Assembly (NCBI GenBank): GCA_020072785.1
Contig: JAIQGG010000003.1
Coordinates: forward strand, 62,001 to 126,000
From: Terriglobia bacterium
GTDB taxonomy: Bacteria > Acidobacteriota > Terriglobia > Acidiferrales > UBA7541
Direction of reading: 5' to 3'
DNA: 64,000 bases
Under the pieces are notes generated by a model. It saw only the letters and a list, made by a program, of their open reading frames with translations. It was not told the origin of the DNA and did no database searches. Position 1 is the stretch's first letter; every line of letters begins with the position of its first letter. The position numbers and the translations under genes are program-made. Below, in pieces: positions 1 to 8,943 of the stretch.

Positions 1-1110
1 ATCAGTGGCTGCGGGCCAGGGGTTGAGCGCCAGGAGATTGGCGATGACCGGATTGACGGAGCCTTCGTTGTTGGCGATGGCGGTCGCGATATCCGCGGCG
101 GTGGGGACGCAGGCCGGGCTGCTCTGCGCGCCCTTTTCGCGGGTGCCTTCGTAGTCGGCAAAGAAGAACGTCTTATTCTTGATGATCGGGCCGCCCAGCG
201 AACCGCCGAACTGGTTGTTGTGAAAAGGCTGCTGGGGACCCACGGAAGCGTCGTCGAAGTAGTTGCGCGCGTTCAGAACCGTGTTGCGGAAGTACTCCAG
301 CGCCGAGCCGTGAAAATCGTTGGTGCCGCTCTTGGTGACGGTGTTGATGACCCCGCCGGCGCTGCGGCCATATTCGGGCTCGAAGTTGGAAAGAACGCGC
401 AATTCGGCAATCGCTTCGACCGGGAGGATCGTCGCCGGGGTGCCGAAAACGCCGGCTTCGTTGATGGCCGGGTCGTTGCGGTAGCCGTCGTTCATGTCCG
501 TGCCGTCGAGCAGGAAGTTGTTGGAGCGGCCGCGCGCGCCGTTCATGGAAAAGATGCCGTAGGAACCCGGAGAATCGGTGATCTGGTCCGGGGAGCCGGC
601 CACGCCGGGAACGAGGAAAATCAGTTTCTGGTAATCGCGGCCGTTGACCGGGAGATTAGTCACGGTGCTGGCCTGAACGACGCCGCCAAGCGTATTGGAG
701 GTGGTCTCGACCTGGGGCAGGGATTCGCCTGTGACTTCCACTTTCTGGGTGACCTCGCCGGGCTGCAGGGTCACATCGGCGCGGACCTGGGAGGAGACTT
801 CGACGCGGATGCCGGTCACAACACCCATACGGAATCCGGCCTTTTCCACGGTCACGCTGTAGTTGCCGATGGGCAGCTCGGGCACGTTGTAGCTGCCGTC
901 ATCGCTGGTGGTCACTACGCGCGTCAGACCGGTATCCACGTTCTTCACCGTGACGTTGGCGCCGCTCACGGAGCCGCCGGAAGAATCCATGACCGTGCCC
1001 AGAATTGAGCCGCGGAAGGTTTGGGCCTCCGCGCTGAAAGTCAGTAGAAGCAGAAGCACCGCGGCACACACTACGGCCAGGCCGCGCAGCAAGCGAGCAG
1101 AACTCTTCAT
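1..1110 (-). CDS. TonB-dependent receptor, Oar-like, N-terminal part (runs off the window)
   Basis: An open frame on the minus strand begins at ATG 1110 and is still open at base 1, so only the first 370 codons are present. It starts with a signal peptide (MKSSARLL, then a hydrophobic run ending in AEAQ). Next comes a carboxypeptidase-regulatory-like beta-sandwich (about residues 32-115, with GTVMDSSGGSVSGANVTV), then a plug-like domain with NGRDYQ and the SMNGARGRSNNFLLDG stretch seen in Oar-type receptors. Such proteins are outer-membrane beta-barrels expanded in Acidobacteriota and thought to import large or unknown substrates; the substrate cannot be told here. It is transcribed divergently from der, and 1111-1369 would hold both promoters. 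Confidence 0.9.
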   Translation of the reverse strand, partial: MKSSARLLRGLAVVCAAVLLLLLTFSAEAQTFRGSILGTVMDSSGGSVSGANVTVKNVDTGLTRVVTTSDDGSYNVPELPIGNYSVTVEKAGFRMGVVTGIRVEVSSQVRADVTLQPGEVTQKVEVTGESLPQVETTSNTLGGVVQASTVTNLPVNGRDYQKLIFLVPGVAGSPDQITDSPGSYGIFSMNGARGRSNNFLLDGTDMNDGYRNDPAINEAGVFGTPATILPVEAIAELRVLSNFEPEYGRSAGGVINTVTKSGTNDFHGSALEYFRNTVLNARNYFDDASVGPQQPFHNNQFGGSLGGPIIKNKTFFFADYEGTREKGAQSSPACVPTAADIATAIANNEGSVNPVIANLLALNPWPAATD

Positions 1111-1369
1111 TGCAGTCTCCTTCGTATTTTGCGAACTCATGCGCCTCCCCCCGAGGAAGCGCCCAACTGGAAATGGCCAACGCCCGCCAGATTCGCCCGT
1201 GAGGCACGGCATGGCGCAGCACCCAGACTAGTGCTGAATACACTACCCGCCTCTTCCCGGGCCGTCAAGCGCGAGCGGCAGACCCTTGGGGCCATCGCCG
1301 GGTCCGGCCCGTCAGGCCGGAAAACCTCCCGGTAGAGCCGCAGATGCGGTACATTGAATAATTAGCTTT

Positions 1370-2806
1370 ATGGCAACGAAACTTCCATCACTGGTCATTG
1401 TGGGGCGGCCGAACGTCGGCAAATCCACGCTTTTCAACCGCCTGACGGGGACGCGGCGCGCGATCGTCACCGACGAGCCGGGCATTACCCGCGACCGCAT
1501 CTACGGGCAGGCGGAGTGGCGCGGGCGGGCCATCGAGATCGTGGATACCGGGGGCATCATCCCGGACGACAAAGCCTTGATTCCACGAGAGATCTTCCGC
1601 CAGGCCAAGGTGGCTATCGAGAAGGCCGGGATGCTGGTGCTGGTGGTGGACAGCCACGCCGGGCTCACCCCGCTGGATGCGGAATTGGCGCGGCTGCTGC
1701 GCGCCACCGGCAAGCCCTTCGTGGTGGCGGCGAACAAGGTGGACGCGCCGCGGCAGGAGATTCAGACCGGCGTGTTTCACGAGCTGGGCGCGCCGGTCTT
1801 TCCCATTGCCGCGGAACACGGCACGGGCGTGGACGACCTGCTGGACGCGGCGCTGGAGACGCTCTCGGCGGCCGCGGCCCCCGAGGAAAAGCCGCTCGAA
1901 GCCGAGAAAGAGATCGAGGTGGCCATCATCGGGCGGCCCAACGTGGGCAAGTCCACGCTGCTGAACCGCCTGGTGGGGGAAGAGCGAGTGATTGTCTCGC
2001 CGGAGGCGGGCACGACGCGGGACACGGTGGACATCGAAGTGCGCCACAACGGGCAACTCTTCCGCTTCGTGGATACCGCGGGCATCCGCAAGAAGGGCAA
2101 GACCAAACTGGTAGCGGAAAAGCTGAGCGTGGTGATGGCCAAGCGCAGCCTGGAGCGCTGCGACGTGGCCCTGCTGGTGGTGGACGCGGAGCACGGGGTG
2201 ACCCAGGGCGACGCCACCATCGCCAGCTACGCCGACCAGTCCGGCCGCTCGATCATCATCGTGATGAACAAGTGGGATTTGGCGGTGGAGGCGGCGCGCA
2301 AGGCCGGCGAAGAGGGCGCGGCCGCGGCCAACAAGTCCCGGAAAGGCGTGGAGGGCCGGCGTCAGCCCCCTCCGTTCGACAAGGGCCGGCTGCTGGTGGA
2401 GTACGAAGAGATGGTTCGGGAAAAGCTGAAGTTCCTGAGCTACGCCCCGGTGCTCTTTCTCTCGGCCCTGTCCGGCGAGCGCACCGACAAGCTCTTTCCG
2501 CTGATCCAGAAGGTGGCCGATGCGCGCCGCCGGCGCATTCCCACGCCGGAGCTGAATCGCTGGCTGGAACAGGTGGACCTGAGCCGCGGCACGACGCCCA
2601 AGGCGCGCCCGGTGAAGATCTTCTACATCACGCAGGCCAAGGCCTCGCCGCCGACGTTCCTGATCTTCACTAACCAGAAGACGCCGCTGCACTTCAGCTA
2701 CGAGCGCTTCCTGGAGAACCAGCTGCGCGCGACGTTCGATTTCCTCGGCACGCCGGTGCGCTTCGTGCAGCGCATGCGCAAGCGCGACAAGAGAGACTCC
2801 GGCTGA
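1370..2806 (+). CDS. der: GTPase Der (EngA), ribosome assembly
   Basis: Der is a tandem-GTPase protein that assists assembly of the 50S ribosomal subunit. The protein has 478 residues. GTPase domain 1 shows GRPNVGKS near residue 12, DTGG near 58 and NKVD near 121. Domain 2 shows GRPNVGKS near 188, DTAG near 236 and NKWD near 300. A KH-like C-terminal domain occupies about 390-478. An unusual stretch of roughly 33 residues rich in Ala, Gly, Lys and Arg follows NKWD in domain 2, where Der proteins normally continue directly into the next helix. ATG 1370 immediately precedes the first beta strand, so the start is safe, although no strong ribosome-binding site is visible. Confidence 0.97.
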   Translation: MATKLPSLVIVGRPNVGKSTLFNRLTGTRRAIVTDEPGITRDRIYGQAEWRGRAIEIVDTGGIIPDDKALIPREIFRQAKVAIEKAGMLVLVVDSHAGLTPLDAELARLLRATGKPFVVAANKVDAPRQEIQTGVFHELGAPVFPIAAEHGTGVDDLLDAALETLSAAAAPEEKPLEAEKEIEVAIIGRPNVGKSTLLNRLVGEERVIVSPEAGTTRDTVDIEVRHNGQLFRFVDTAGIRKKGKTKLVAEKLSVVMAKRSLERCDVALLVVDAEHGVTQGDATIASYADQSGRSIIIVMNKWDLAVEAARKAGEEGAAAANKSRKGVEGRRQPPPFDKGRLLVEYEEMVREKLKFLSYAPVLFLSALSGERTDKLFPLIQKVADARRRRIPTPELNRWLEQVDLSRGTTPKARPVKIFYITQAKASPPTFLIFTNQKTPLHFSYERFLENQLRATFDFLGTPVRFVQRMRKRDKRDSG

Positions 2807-2873
2807 AACGGCTGCGCGTTGACAGGCTGCGGATTTGGAATAGGATGAAGGGGTCCCCGCGGCAGCGTTTCCC

Positions 2874-3260
2874 ATGGCCAACAACGGACAAGCCGCACAA
2901 CCCGCGTCCGAGAACGAGCTCTATCGCATCGGCGAAGTGAGCCGCCTGACGGAAATCAAGCCCTTCGTCCTGCGCTACTGGGAAACGGAGTTTCCCATGC
3001 TGCAGCCGGTGAAAAGCCCGCGCGGCCACCGCCTCTATCGGCGGCACGATGTTGAGATGGTGCGGAGGATCAAGCGCCTGCTCTACGACGAGGGCTTCAC
3101 CATTGCCGGGGCGCGGCGGCATCTGCGCGAGCAGAATGGCCACGGCGGAGGGGAAAGCGGCGGCGAAGCGGACGGGCCGCCGCAGATGCTGAGCCGGAAG
3201 ATGCTGCTGGACCTCCGGGACACGCTGCGGGCTTTCTTGACGCTGCTGGAACGGCGGTGA
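2874..3260 (+). CDS. MerR family transcriptional regulator
   Basis: This is a 128-residue DNA-binding protein. A MerR-type winged helix-turn-helix lies at about residues 17-86 (YRIGEVSRLTEIKPFVLRYW, then the wing RGHRLYRRHDVEMV). A short Gly/Glu-rich linker and a C-terminal helix, probably for dimerisation, follow. No cysteines are placed for metal sensing, so it is not a typical metal-responsive MerR. The gene lies 67 bases downstream of der and just ahead of tRNA-Pro. Small MerR proteins of this size next to translation genes are common in this group, but the target is unknown. Confidence 0.88.
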   Translation: MANNGQAAQPASENELYRIGEVSRLTEIKPFVLRYWETEFPMLQPVKSPRGHRLYRRHDVEMVRRIKRLLYDEGFTIAGARRHLREQNGHGGGESGGEADGPPQMLSRKMLLDLRDTLRAFLTLLERR

Positions 3261-3324
3261 TAGCCTAGATTTGCCCGGTTGGAGAACGTCTTCGGACGTA
3301 CCTGGCTCCAGCCGCTGCAGCGGT

Positions 3325-3401
3325 CGGGACGTAGCGCAGCCTGGTAGCGCGCACGCTTGGGGTGCGTGAGGTCGCTGGTTCAAATCCAGTCGTCCCGACC
3401 A
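3325..3401 (+). tRNA. tRNA-Pro (anticodon GGG)
   Basis: The 77-base cloverleaf is complete. The acceptor stem CGGGACG pairs with CGTCCCG. The anticodon stem CACGC/GCGTG holds loop TTGGGGT with anticodon GGG at 3359-3361. The T arm contains GGTTCAAATCC, and the CCA end is encoded at 3399-3401. The product is charged with proline and reads CCC and probably CCU codons. Confidence 0.95.
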
Positions 3402-3415
3402 TTCTTTTCTATGAG

Positions 3416-3458
3416 TGACCGCAAAGCGGTCAAATTACTTGTGACCGCGAAGCGGTCA
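3416..3458. repeat. Two tandem identical-arm hairpins
   Basis: TGACCGC-AAA-GCGGTCA (3416-3432) and TGACCGC-GAA-GCGGTCA (3442-3458) are two copies of the same 7-bp stem with a three-base loop, nine bases apart, between tRNA-Pro and surE. There is no T run after either copy, so they are not a standard terminator. They could act in tRNA 3' processing, or be a pair of small REP-like repeats. Confidence 0.75.
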
Positions 3459-3558
3459 ACTTCTTTCGGAAACGCCACCCGCGCAGCATCTGCCCCGCTG
3501 GACCAAGTTCGCGTAAACTGGATCTGTCGTGCTGGATGTATCTCCGGATCTGTTTGTG

Positions 3559-4329
3559 ATGACCACGAAGACGCCGCACATACTGCTGACGAACGACGAT
3601 GGGATCGAGGCCGCCGGACTGCGCGCGCTGGCCGCGGCTCTGGAAGGCTGGGCCACCGTCAGCATCGTGGCGCCTAGCCGGGAGCAAAGCGGTGCGGCGC
3701 AGTCGCTGACGCTGCGCACCCCCATCATCTGCCACCCGGTGGCCCCGCGGCAGTGGGCCATCGACGGCACGCCGGCGGACTGCGTGATCGTGGCGCTGCA
3801 CAAGCTGCTCTCCGAGCCGCCGGACCTGGTGCTCTCGGGGATCAACTTCGGCGCGAACCTCGGGGAAAACGCCTACTACTCCGGAACGGTGGGAGCGGCG
3901 CGCGAAGCAGCGCTGCACCACATCCCCTCCTGCGCGATGTCGTTGTGTTCCAAAAGCCCCGCGGTGAGCTTCGACGGCGCGGCGCGCCTGGCGCGCACCA
4001 TGGCCGAGCTGATCCTGCGCGAGGGCCTGCCCGACCAGGTGCTGCTCAACGTGAACGTGCCGCAACCGTGGGACGGCGCGGTGAAGTTCACGCGGCAGTC
4101 GCGGAAGATCACGCGCAACCAGTTGAAGGAAGGCCAGGACCCCAAGGGGCGCACGTATTACTGGCTGTTCGAGCAGAAGATCGACAAGGATTTCGAGCCG
4201 GACACGGACTACGCCGCGATCTCCGCGCGCGCCGCATCCGTCACCCCGCTGCACCTCGACCCCACACACGGCGAGTCGCTCAGCGATCTCTCGCGCTGGA
4301 CCGAAGCGCTGCAGGGCGCCTTCCGCTGA
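3559..4329 (+). CDS. surE: 5'/3'-nucleotidase SurE
   Basis: SurE is a metal-dependent nucleoside monophosphate phosphatase linked to stationary-phase survival. The signature ILLTNDDGIEAAG sits at the extreme N-terminus and supplies the metal-binding Asp-Asp. Further family blocks are SIVAPSREQSGAAQSLT, DGTPADCV and LVLSGINFGANLGENAYYSGTVGAA. The ATG at 3559 (MTTKTPHILL) is chosen because it places the first beta strand at the N-terminus, as in the family; an in-frame GTG at 3529 would add ten residues. The length of 256 residues is normal. Confidence 0.95.
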   Translation: MTTKTPHILLTNDDGIEAAGLRALAAALEGWATVSIVAPSREQSGAAQSLTLRTPIICHPVAPRQWAIDGTPADCVIVALHKLLSEPPDLVLSGINFGANLGENAYYSGTVGAAREAALHHIPSCAMSLCSKSPAVSFDGAARLARTMAELILREGLPDQVLLNVNVPQPWDGAVKFTRQSRKITRNQLKEGQDPKGRTYYWLFEQKIDKDFEPDTDYAAISARAASVTPLHLDPTHGESLSDLSRWTEALQGAFR

Positions 4330-4458
4330 GGATGGCTGTAGCCCCGGTCGGAATTTAACCCGGCCTGTTCAGGAAACCGCGTTTCTTTTTCGCACAACCA
4401 AACCGTCTTGCAGGTCAGAAAGAAAACCCCGCCCTCTAAAAAGCGCGGCTGCAGGATT

Positions 4459-7400
4459 TCAGTGGCTGCCTGCCGCGACCAGCGGTACGTTGGCCTTGCG
4501 CATCTCCTCGTTCAGCGCGGGCACGTCCTTGGCCAGAACTTCCCGCCAGCGGACCAGATACGGTTCGAGTTGCTGGTCGAAATGGACGAAGATGGCCGCC
4601 TCCGCCGCCGTTGGCGCGGCGTCGGCGCTGTCCACAGCTTCCTGCAGATAGCCGATCTTGCTGTTCAGCTTCGTCGGGTAATTCAGCTCATCTTCGGAGG
4701 CCTTGGACTGCACCTGAATCAGTTCTTCCTCGATCGCGGCTGCTTTCTTGCGCAGCGCGCCGGAAGCCGCGACGATGCTCTTCGCCGCTTCGTTCGCGGC
4801 GAACCGCTTTTCGATGGCTTCGAGCTGCGCGCGCAGGTCGCGGATCCCCAGTACGGCCTTGTTCAATTCATCCTGGCGGTCGCGTAATTTGAGCATCAGG
4901 TCGAACTGCTTGCGCAAATCCTCGGCTGAGGTCTTCACGCGGGGATCGAGCTTCACTTCGAGCGGCGCCATGTAGCTCTTGCCTCCGGCGGTGAGCCGCG
5001 CCTGATACGCACCGGGCAGGACGAGCGGGCCGGTGGGCTTGCCTTCGTCGTAGATCGCCTTGGGAATCTTCACCGGCGGTTCATAGCGCAGGTCCCAGGC
5101 GAAGCGGTTGAGTCCCGCCTCGGCGGGAATGTACTCGGCTTCCTCGTCCCGTTCCCACTCCTCGGGGGCTTCCTCCTTTTTCTTGACCTCGCTCGTGAAC
5201 GTGCGCAGCACCTTGCCCTGGGCGTCGAGCAGCTCGAGCTTGGCCGGCTCCTTCGGCGCTTCCTTCAAGTAGTAGTAAAGAACTGCCCCGTCCGGCGGGT
5301 TTTCGCCGGCGGGATTGCGGCGCACAGTCGCGTGGCCCCTGCGCGTGCGGACGGCAACCGATGGCGTAAAGAGATGCGCCTCTTCTCCGGCAATGGAAGC
5401 GGTCATCTGGCGCAGCGGGCTGAGGTCGTCGAGCACCCAGAAGGAACGGCCGTGGGTGGCCACCGCCAGGTCGTCGCCGTGCACCAGCAGGTCGTGGACC
5501 GGCGTGGTGGGCAGGTTGAGCTGCAGCGGCTGCCAGTGGCCGCCGTCGTCAAACGAGACCCACACGCCCGTCTCCGTGCCGGCATAGAGCAGGCCCTTGC
5601 GCTTGGGATCCTCGCGCACCGCGTGGACGTAGGATTTGTCGGGAAGGCCGGTGACGAGCTTCGTCCAGGTCTTGCCGAAGTCGGTGGTCTTGAAGATATA
5701 GGGATGGAAATTGTCGAGCTTGTGGGCGTCCACGGCGGCGTAGGCCGTGCCGGCATCGAAGGGCGAGGCCTCGATCAGGCTGACCAGCGCCCACTCCGGC
5801 ATCTCTTTCGGTGTGACGTTGTTCCAGCTCTTGCCGCCATCGCGCGTGAGCTGGATCAGGCCGTCATCCGTGCCGGCCCAGATCACGCCGGCCTGCTTCG
5901 GCGATTCCGCGACGCTGAAAATGACGTCGTAGAACTCCACGCTGGCCTGATCCTTGGTGATGGGTCCGCCGGAATCCTGCTGCTTGGATTTGTCGTTGCG
6001 CGTCAGGTCCGGGCTAATGATGGTCCAGCTCTGTCCGCCATCGGCGGAGCGGAAGAGCACATCGGCCGACTGGTACAGCACATTGGGATCGTGCGGCGAA
6101 AACAGGATCGGCGAGGTCCAGGTGAAGCGGTACTTCTGCTCCGCGGCGTTGTGGCCGTCGGCGTCGTCGGGCCACTGCTGGATGTTCTGCGCCTGGCCGG
6201 TGCGGCGGTCGAAGCGGGTGATAATGCCGAAATAGGAGCCGGCATAGACGATGTTGGAGTCGCGCGGGTCCACCGCGATGTAGCCGCTCTCCCCGCCGCC
6301 GACGGCATCCCAGTCGCCGCGCTCGATGGCGCCGTGGTCGCTGCTGGTCAGGATGCCCACGGTGGAGTTGTCCTGCTGCGCGCCGTAGAGGCGGTAGGGA
6401 AAATCGTTGTCCGCGGCGACGTGATAGAACTGCGCGGTGGGCTGGTTGCCCTGCGTGGTCCAGTTCTTGCCGCCATCCACGGTGATGGTTGCGCCTCCGT
6501 CATTGCCGTTGATCATGCGCAGCGGATTCTGCGGGTCGATCCACAGGCCGTGATGGTCGCCATGCGGCGCGCGAAGCCGTTCGAAGGTCTTGCCGCCGTC
6601 GATCGAGCGGTAGAGACCGGTATTGGCGATGTACACCGTGGAAGCGCTCTTGGGGTCGGCCCACACGTGAGTGAAATACCAGGCGCGCTGGCGGAAGCGG
6701 TGGTCGTCGTTGATCAGCGACCAGTGCTCGCCGCCATCGTCGCTGCGGTACAGCCCGCCCTTCTTCGCTTCGATGAGCGCGTAGACCACATTCGAATCGC
6801 CGCCGGAGACGGCCACGCCGATCTTTCCCAGCGGGCCTTCCGGCAGGCCGTTACCCTCAATGCGCTTCCAGGTGGTGCCGCCATCGGCGGAGCGGTACAG
6901 GCCGTCTTTGGCTCCGCCGCTGTTCAGCGACCACGGCGTGCGGTAGCCCTCCCACATGGCGGCGAAGAGGATGCGCGGATTCGCGGGGTCGAAGACGATG
7001 TCGGCGCCGCCGGTGCGCTCGTCAAGGTAGAGAACCTTTTCCCAGGTCTTGCCGCCGTCGCGCGTGCGGAAGATGCCGCGCTCGGCGTTGGCGCCGTAGG
7101 CGTGGCCCAGCGCCGCGACGTAGGCGATGTCCGGATCGTTGGGATGAACGATCACCGTGCCGATGTGCTGGCTGTCCTTGAGGCCAACGTTGGCCCAGGT
7201 CTTGCCGGCGTCGGTGGATTTGTAGACCCCGTCGCCGAAGGAGATATTGCCGCGGATGCAGGCTTCGCCGGTGCCGGCGTAAATCACATTGGGGTCGGAG
7301 GGGGCCACGGCGATGCTGCCGATGGACGAGACGCTCTGCTTATCAAAGAGCGGATCCCAGGTGTTGCCGCCGTCCGTGGTCTTCCAGACGCCGCCGGCCA

Positions 7401-7605
7401 CCGCGCCGAAATAATAGGTGTTCGGCTGGCCGGGCACACCCGTCACGGCGAGCGCGCGGCCGCCGCGGAAGGGCCCTATGAGCCGCCACTTCATGCCCGC
7501 AAGGGCTTTGGGCTCGATCTGCTGCGCGCCGGCGGCGAACGCGGCGGCAAGAATCAGACAGCAAGCGAAAAGAACGGATAGCACGAACAGGCGAGACGTT
7601 TTCAC
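4459..7605 (-). CDS. Secreted Asp-box (sortilin/VPS10-like) beta-propeller protein
   Basis: This is a 1048-residue secreted protein. A signal peptide is followed by about eleven Asp-box repeats (for example TDGGNTW, DAGKTW, RDGGKTW, DDGGEHW, VDGGKNW, ADGGQSW, DFGKTW) that build one or two large beta-propellers over residues 30-720. The C-terminal 300 residues hold a beta domain and Lys/Glu-rich helices that may coil. Related proteins are annotated as glycosyl hydrolases or VPS10/sortilin-like, but no catalytic residues can be assigned. The GTG at 7605, preceded by GGGGGTG, is preferred over ATG 7731 because the upstream segment is not signal-like and would overlap the divergent neighbour. Confidence 0.88.
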   Translation of the reverse strand: MKTSRLFVLSVLFACCLILAAAFAAGAQQIEPKALAGMKWRLIGPFRGGRALAVTGVPGQPNTYYFGAVAGGVWKTTDGGNTWDPLFDKQSVSSIGSIAVAPSDPNVIYAGTGEACIRGNISFGDGVYKSTDAGKTWANVGLKDSQHIGTVIVHPNDPDIAYVAALGHAYGANAERGIFRTRDGGKTWEKVLYLDERTGGADIVFDPANPRILFAAMWEGYRTPWSLNSGGAKDGLYRSADGGTTWKRIEGNGLPEGPLGKIGVAVSGGDSNVVYALIEAKKGGLYRSDDGGEHWSLINDDHRFRQRAWYFTHVWADPKSASTVYIANTGLYRSIDGGKTFERLRAPHGDHHGLWIDPQNPLRMINGNDGGATITVDGGKNWTTQGNQPTAQFYHVAADNDFPYRLYGAQQDNSTVGILTSSDHGAIERGDWDAVGGGESGYIAVDPRDSNIVYAGSYFGIITRFDRRTGQAQNIQQWPDDADGHNAAEQKYRFTWTSPILFSPHDPNVLYQSADVLFRSADGGQSWTIISPDLTRNDKSKQQDSGGPITKDQASVEFYDVIFSVAESPKQAGVIWAGTDDGLIQLTRDGGKSWNNVTPKEMPEWALVSLIEASPFDAGTAYAAVDAHKLDNFHPYIFKTTDFGKTWTKLVTGLPDKSYVHAVREDPKRKGLLYAGTETGVWVSFDDGGHWQPLQLNLPTTPVHDLLVHGDDLAVATHGRSFWVLDDLSPLRQMTASIAGEEAHLFTPSVAVRTRRGHATVRRNPAGENPPDGAVLYYYLKEAPKEPAKLELLDAQGKVLRTFTSEVKKKEEAPEEWERDEEAEYIPAEAGLNRFAWDLRYEPPVKIPKAIYDEGKPTGPLVLPGAYQARLTAGGKSYMAPLEVKLDPRVKTSAEDLRKQFDLMLKLRDRQDELNKAVLGIRDLRAQLEAIEKRFAANEAAKSIVAASGALRKKAAAIEEELIQVQSKASEDELNYPTKLNSKIGYLQEAVDSADAAPTAAEAAIFVHFDQQLEPYLVRWREVLAKDVPALNEEMRKANVPLVAAGSH

Positions 7606-7717
7606 AAACACCCCCGGCAGAGAAACCCCAAACGCGCATGCTACAGCGGCAGCGCGGCAAACGAAAGGGATTTTTCCAATTCCTGCGCCGCAAGAGGTGC
7701 GATAGGATGGCGCACCA

Positions 7718-8872
7718 ATGGGATCCGGCAAGCGATACGACGTCGCGGTGATCGGCGCAGGAGTGTTCGGCGCGTGGACGGCGTGGCATCTGGCGCGGCG
7801 CGGCCGGCGCGTGCTGCTGCTGGAGGCCTACGGCCCGGCGCACACACGCGCCAGCTCCGGCGGCGAATCGCGCATCATCCGCATGGGCTATGGCCCGGAC
7901 GAACTGTACACGCGCTGGTCGCTGCGCTCGCTGGCGCAGTGGAAAGAGTTTTTCGCAGCGACCCAGCAGCCGCTGTTCCAGGAGTCCGGCGTGCTGTGGC
8001 TGGCCGGCGAAGACACCGCCTATCTGCTGCAGACCGAAGAGACGCTGCGGCGCTGCGGGGTGCCGATCGAACACTTGGACTGCGCGGCACTGGAACGGCG
8101 CTACCCGCAGATAGCATTCGACAATGTGGGCGCGGGATTTCTCGAGCCGCAGAGCGGGCTGCTGCTGGCGCGGCGGGCGGTCGCGGCGGTGGTCGCGGAC
8201 GCGGTGAAGCGCGGCGCGGAGTACCGGCTGGCGGCCGTGGAAACGCCGCGCGGTGCGGGGCGCCTGGACGTCATCGAGGCCTTCAGCGGCGAGCATTTTT
8301 CGGCCGGCGCCTATATCTTCGCCTGCGGCCCGTGGCTCGGCAAACTCTTTCCGGAAATTCTCGGCCCGCGCATCTTTCCCAGCCGCCAGGAAGTCTTTTT
8401 CTTCGGCGTTCCGGCGGGCGACGCGCGCTTTGCCGTGCCGGCCATGCCCACGTGGCTCTTCCAGGCCGACGAGGTCTACGGCATGCCGGACCTCGAGAGC
8501 CGCGGATTCAAGATCGCGCTGGACCATCACGGCGAGCGCGTGGACCCGGACACGCAGTCGCGCATGGTCACGCCCGAAGTGGCCGACTGGGTGCGCGGCT
8601 ACGTGGCGCGGCGCTTCCCGGCCCTGGCCGGCGCGCCGATCATCGAGACGCGCGTCTGCCAGTACGAAAACACGTCCAACGGCGATTTCCTGATCGACCG
8701 TCACCCGGAGCTGGACAATGTATGGTTCGCCGGCGGCGGCTCGGGCCACGGCTTCAAACACGGCCCGGCGCTCGGCGAATATGTCGCGGCGCAGCTCGAA
8801 GGCAGCGCCAAGCCCGAGCCCCGTTTCTCCCTGGCCACCAAGCGCACCGTCCAGCACCGCTCTGTCCACTAA
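7718..8872 (+). CDS. FAD-dependent oxidoreductase, monomeric sarcosine oxidase family
   Basis: A 384-residue amine oxidase-type flavoprotein. The dinucleotide-binding motif VIGAGVFGAWTAWHLARRG opens the protein and is followed by LLLEAYGPAHTRASSGGESR, where the Ser-Ser-Gly-Glu-Ser-Arg block is typical of sarcosine, N-methyltryptophan and pipecolate oxidases. The C-terminal FAD contact GGGSGHGFKHGPALGEYVA is also family-typical. It probably oxidises an N-methyl or secondary amino acid to release hydrogen peroxide; the substrate is not predictable. It is transcribed divergently from the Asp-box protein with about 110 bases between them. Confidence 0.92.
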   Translation: MGSGKRYDVAVIGAGVFGAWTAWHLARRGRRVLLLEAYGPAHTRASSGGESRIIRMGYGPDELYTRWSLRSLAQWKEFFAATQQPLFQESGVLWLAGEDTAYLLQTEETLRRCGVPIEHLDCAALERRYPQIAFDNVGAGFLEPQSGLLLARRAVAAVVADAVKRGAEYRLAAVETPRGAGRLDVIEAFSGEHFSAGAYIFACGPWLGKLFPEILGPRIFPSRQEVFFFGVPAGDARFAVPAMPTWLFQADEVYGMPDLESRGFKIALDHHGERVDPDTQSRMVTPEVADWVRGYVARRFPALAGAPIIETRVCQYENTSNGDFLIDRHPELDNVWFAGGGSGHGFKHGPALGEYVAAQLEGSAKPEPRFSLATKRTVQHRSVH

Positions 8873-8943
8873 GACAAGTGCCCCTGCAAGTCTTTAGGCG
8901 TTTTCTCTGCTTGGGACACTTTGACGGTCAAGGCGGTGTCTAA

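Noticed and set aside
5332-7581. Long + strand open frame opposite the Asp-box gene
   Set aside because: Antisense shadow with no domain; the opposite strand carries eleven Asp-boxes and a signal peptide.
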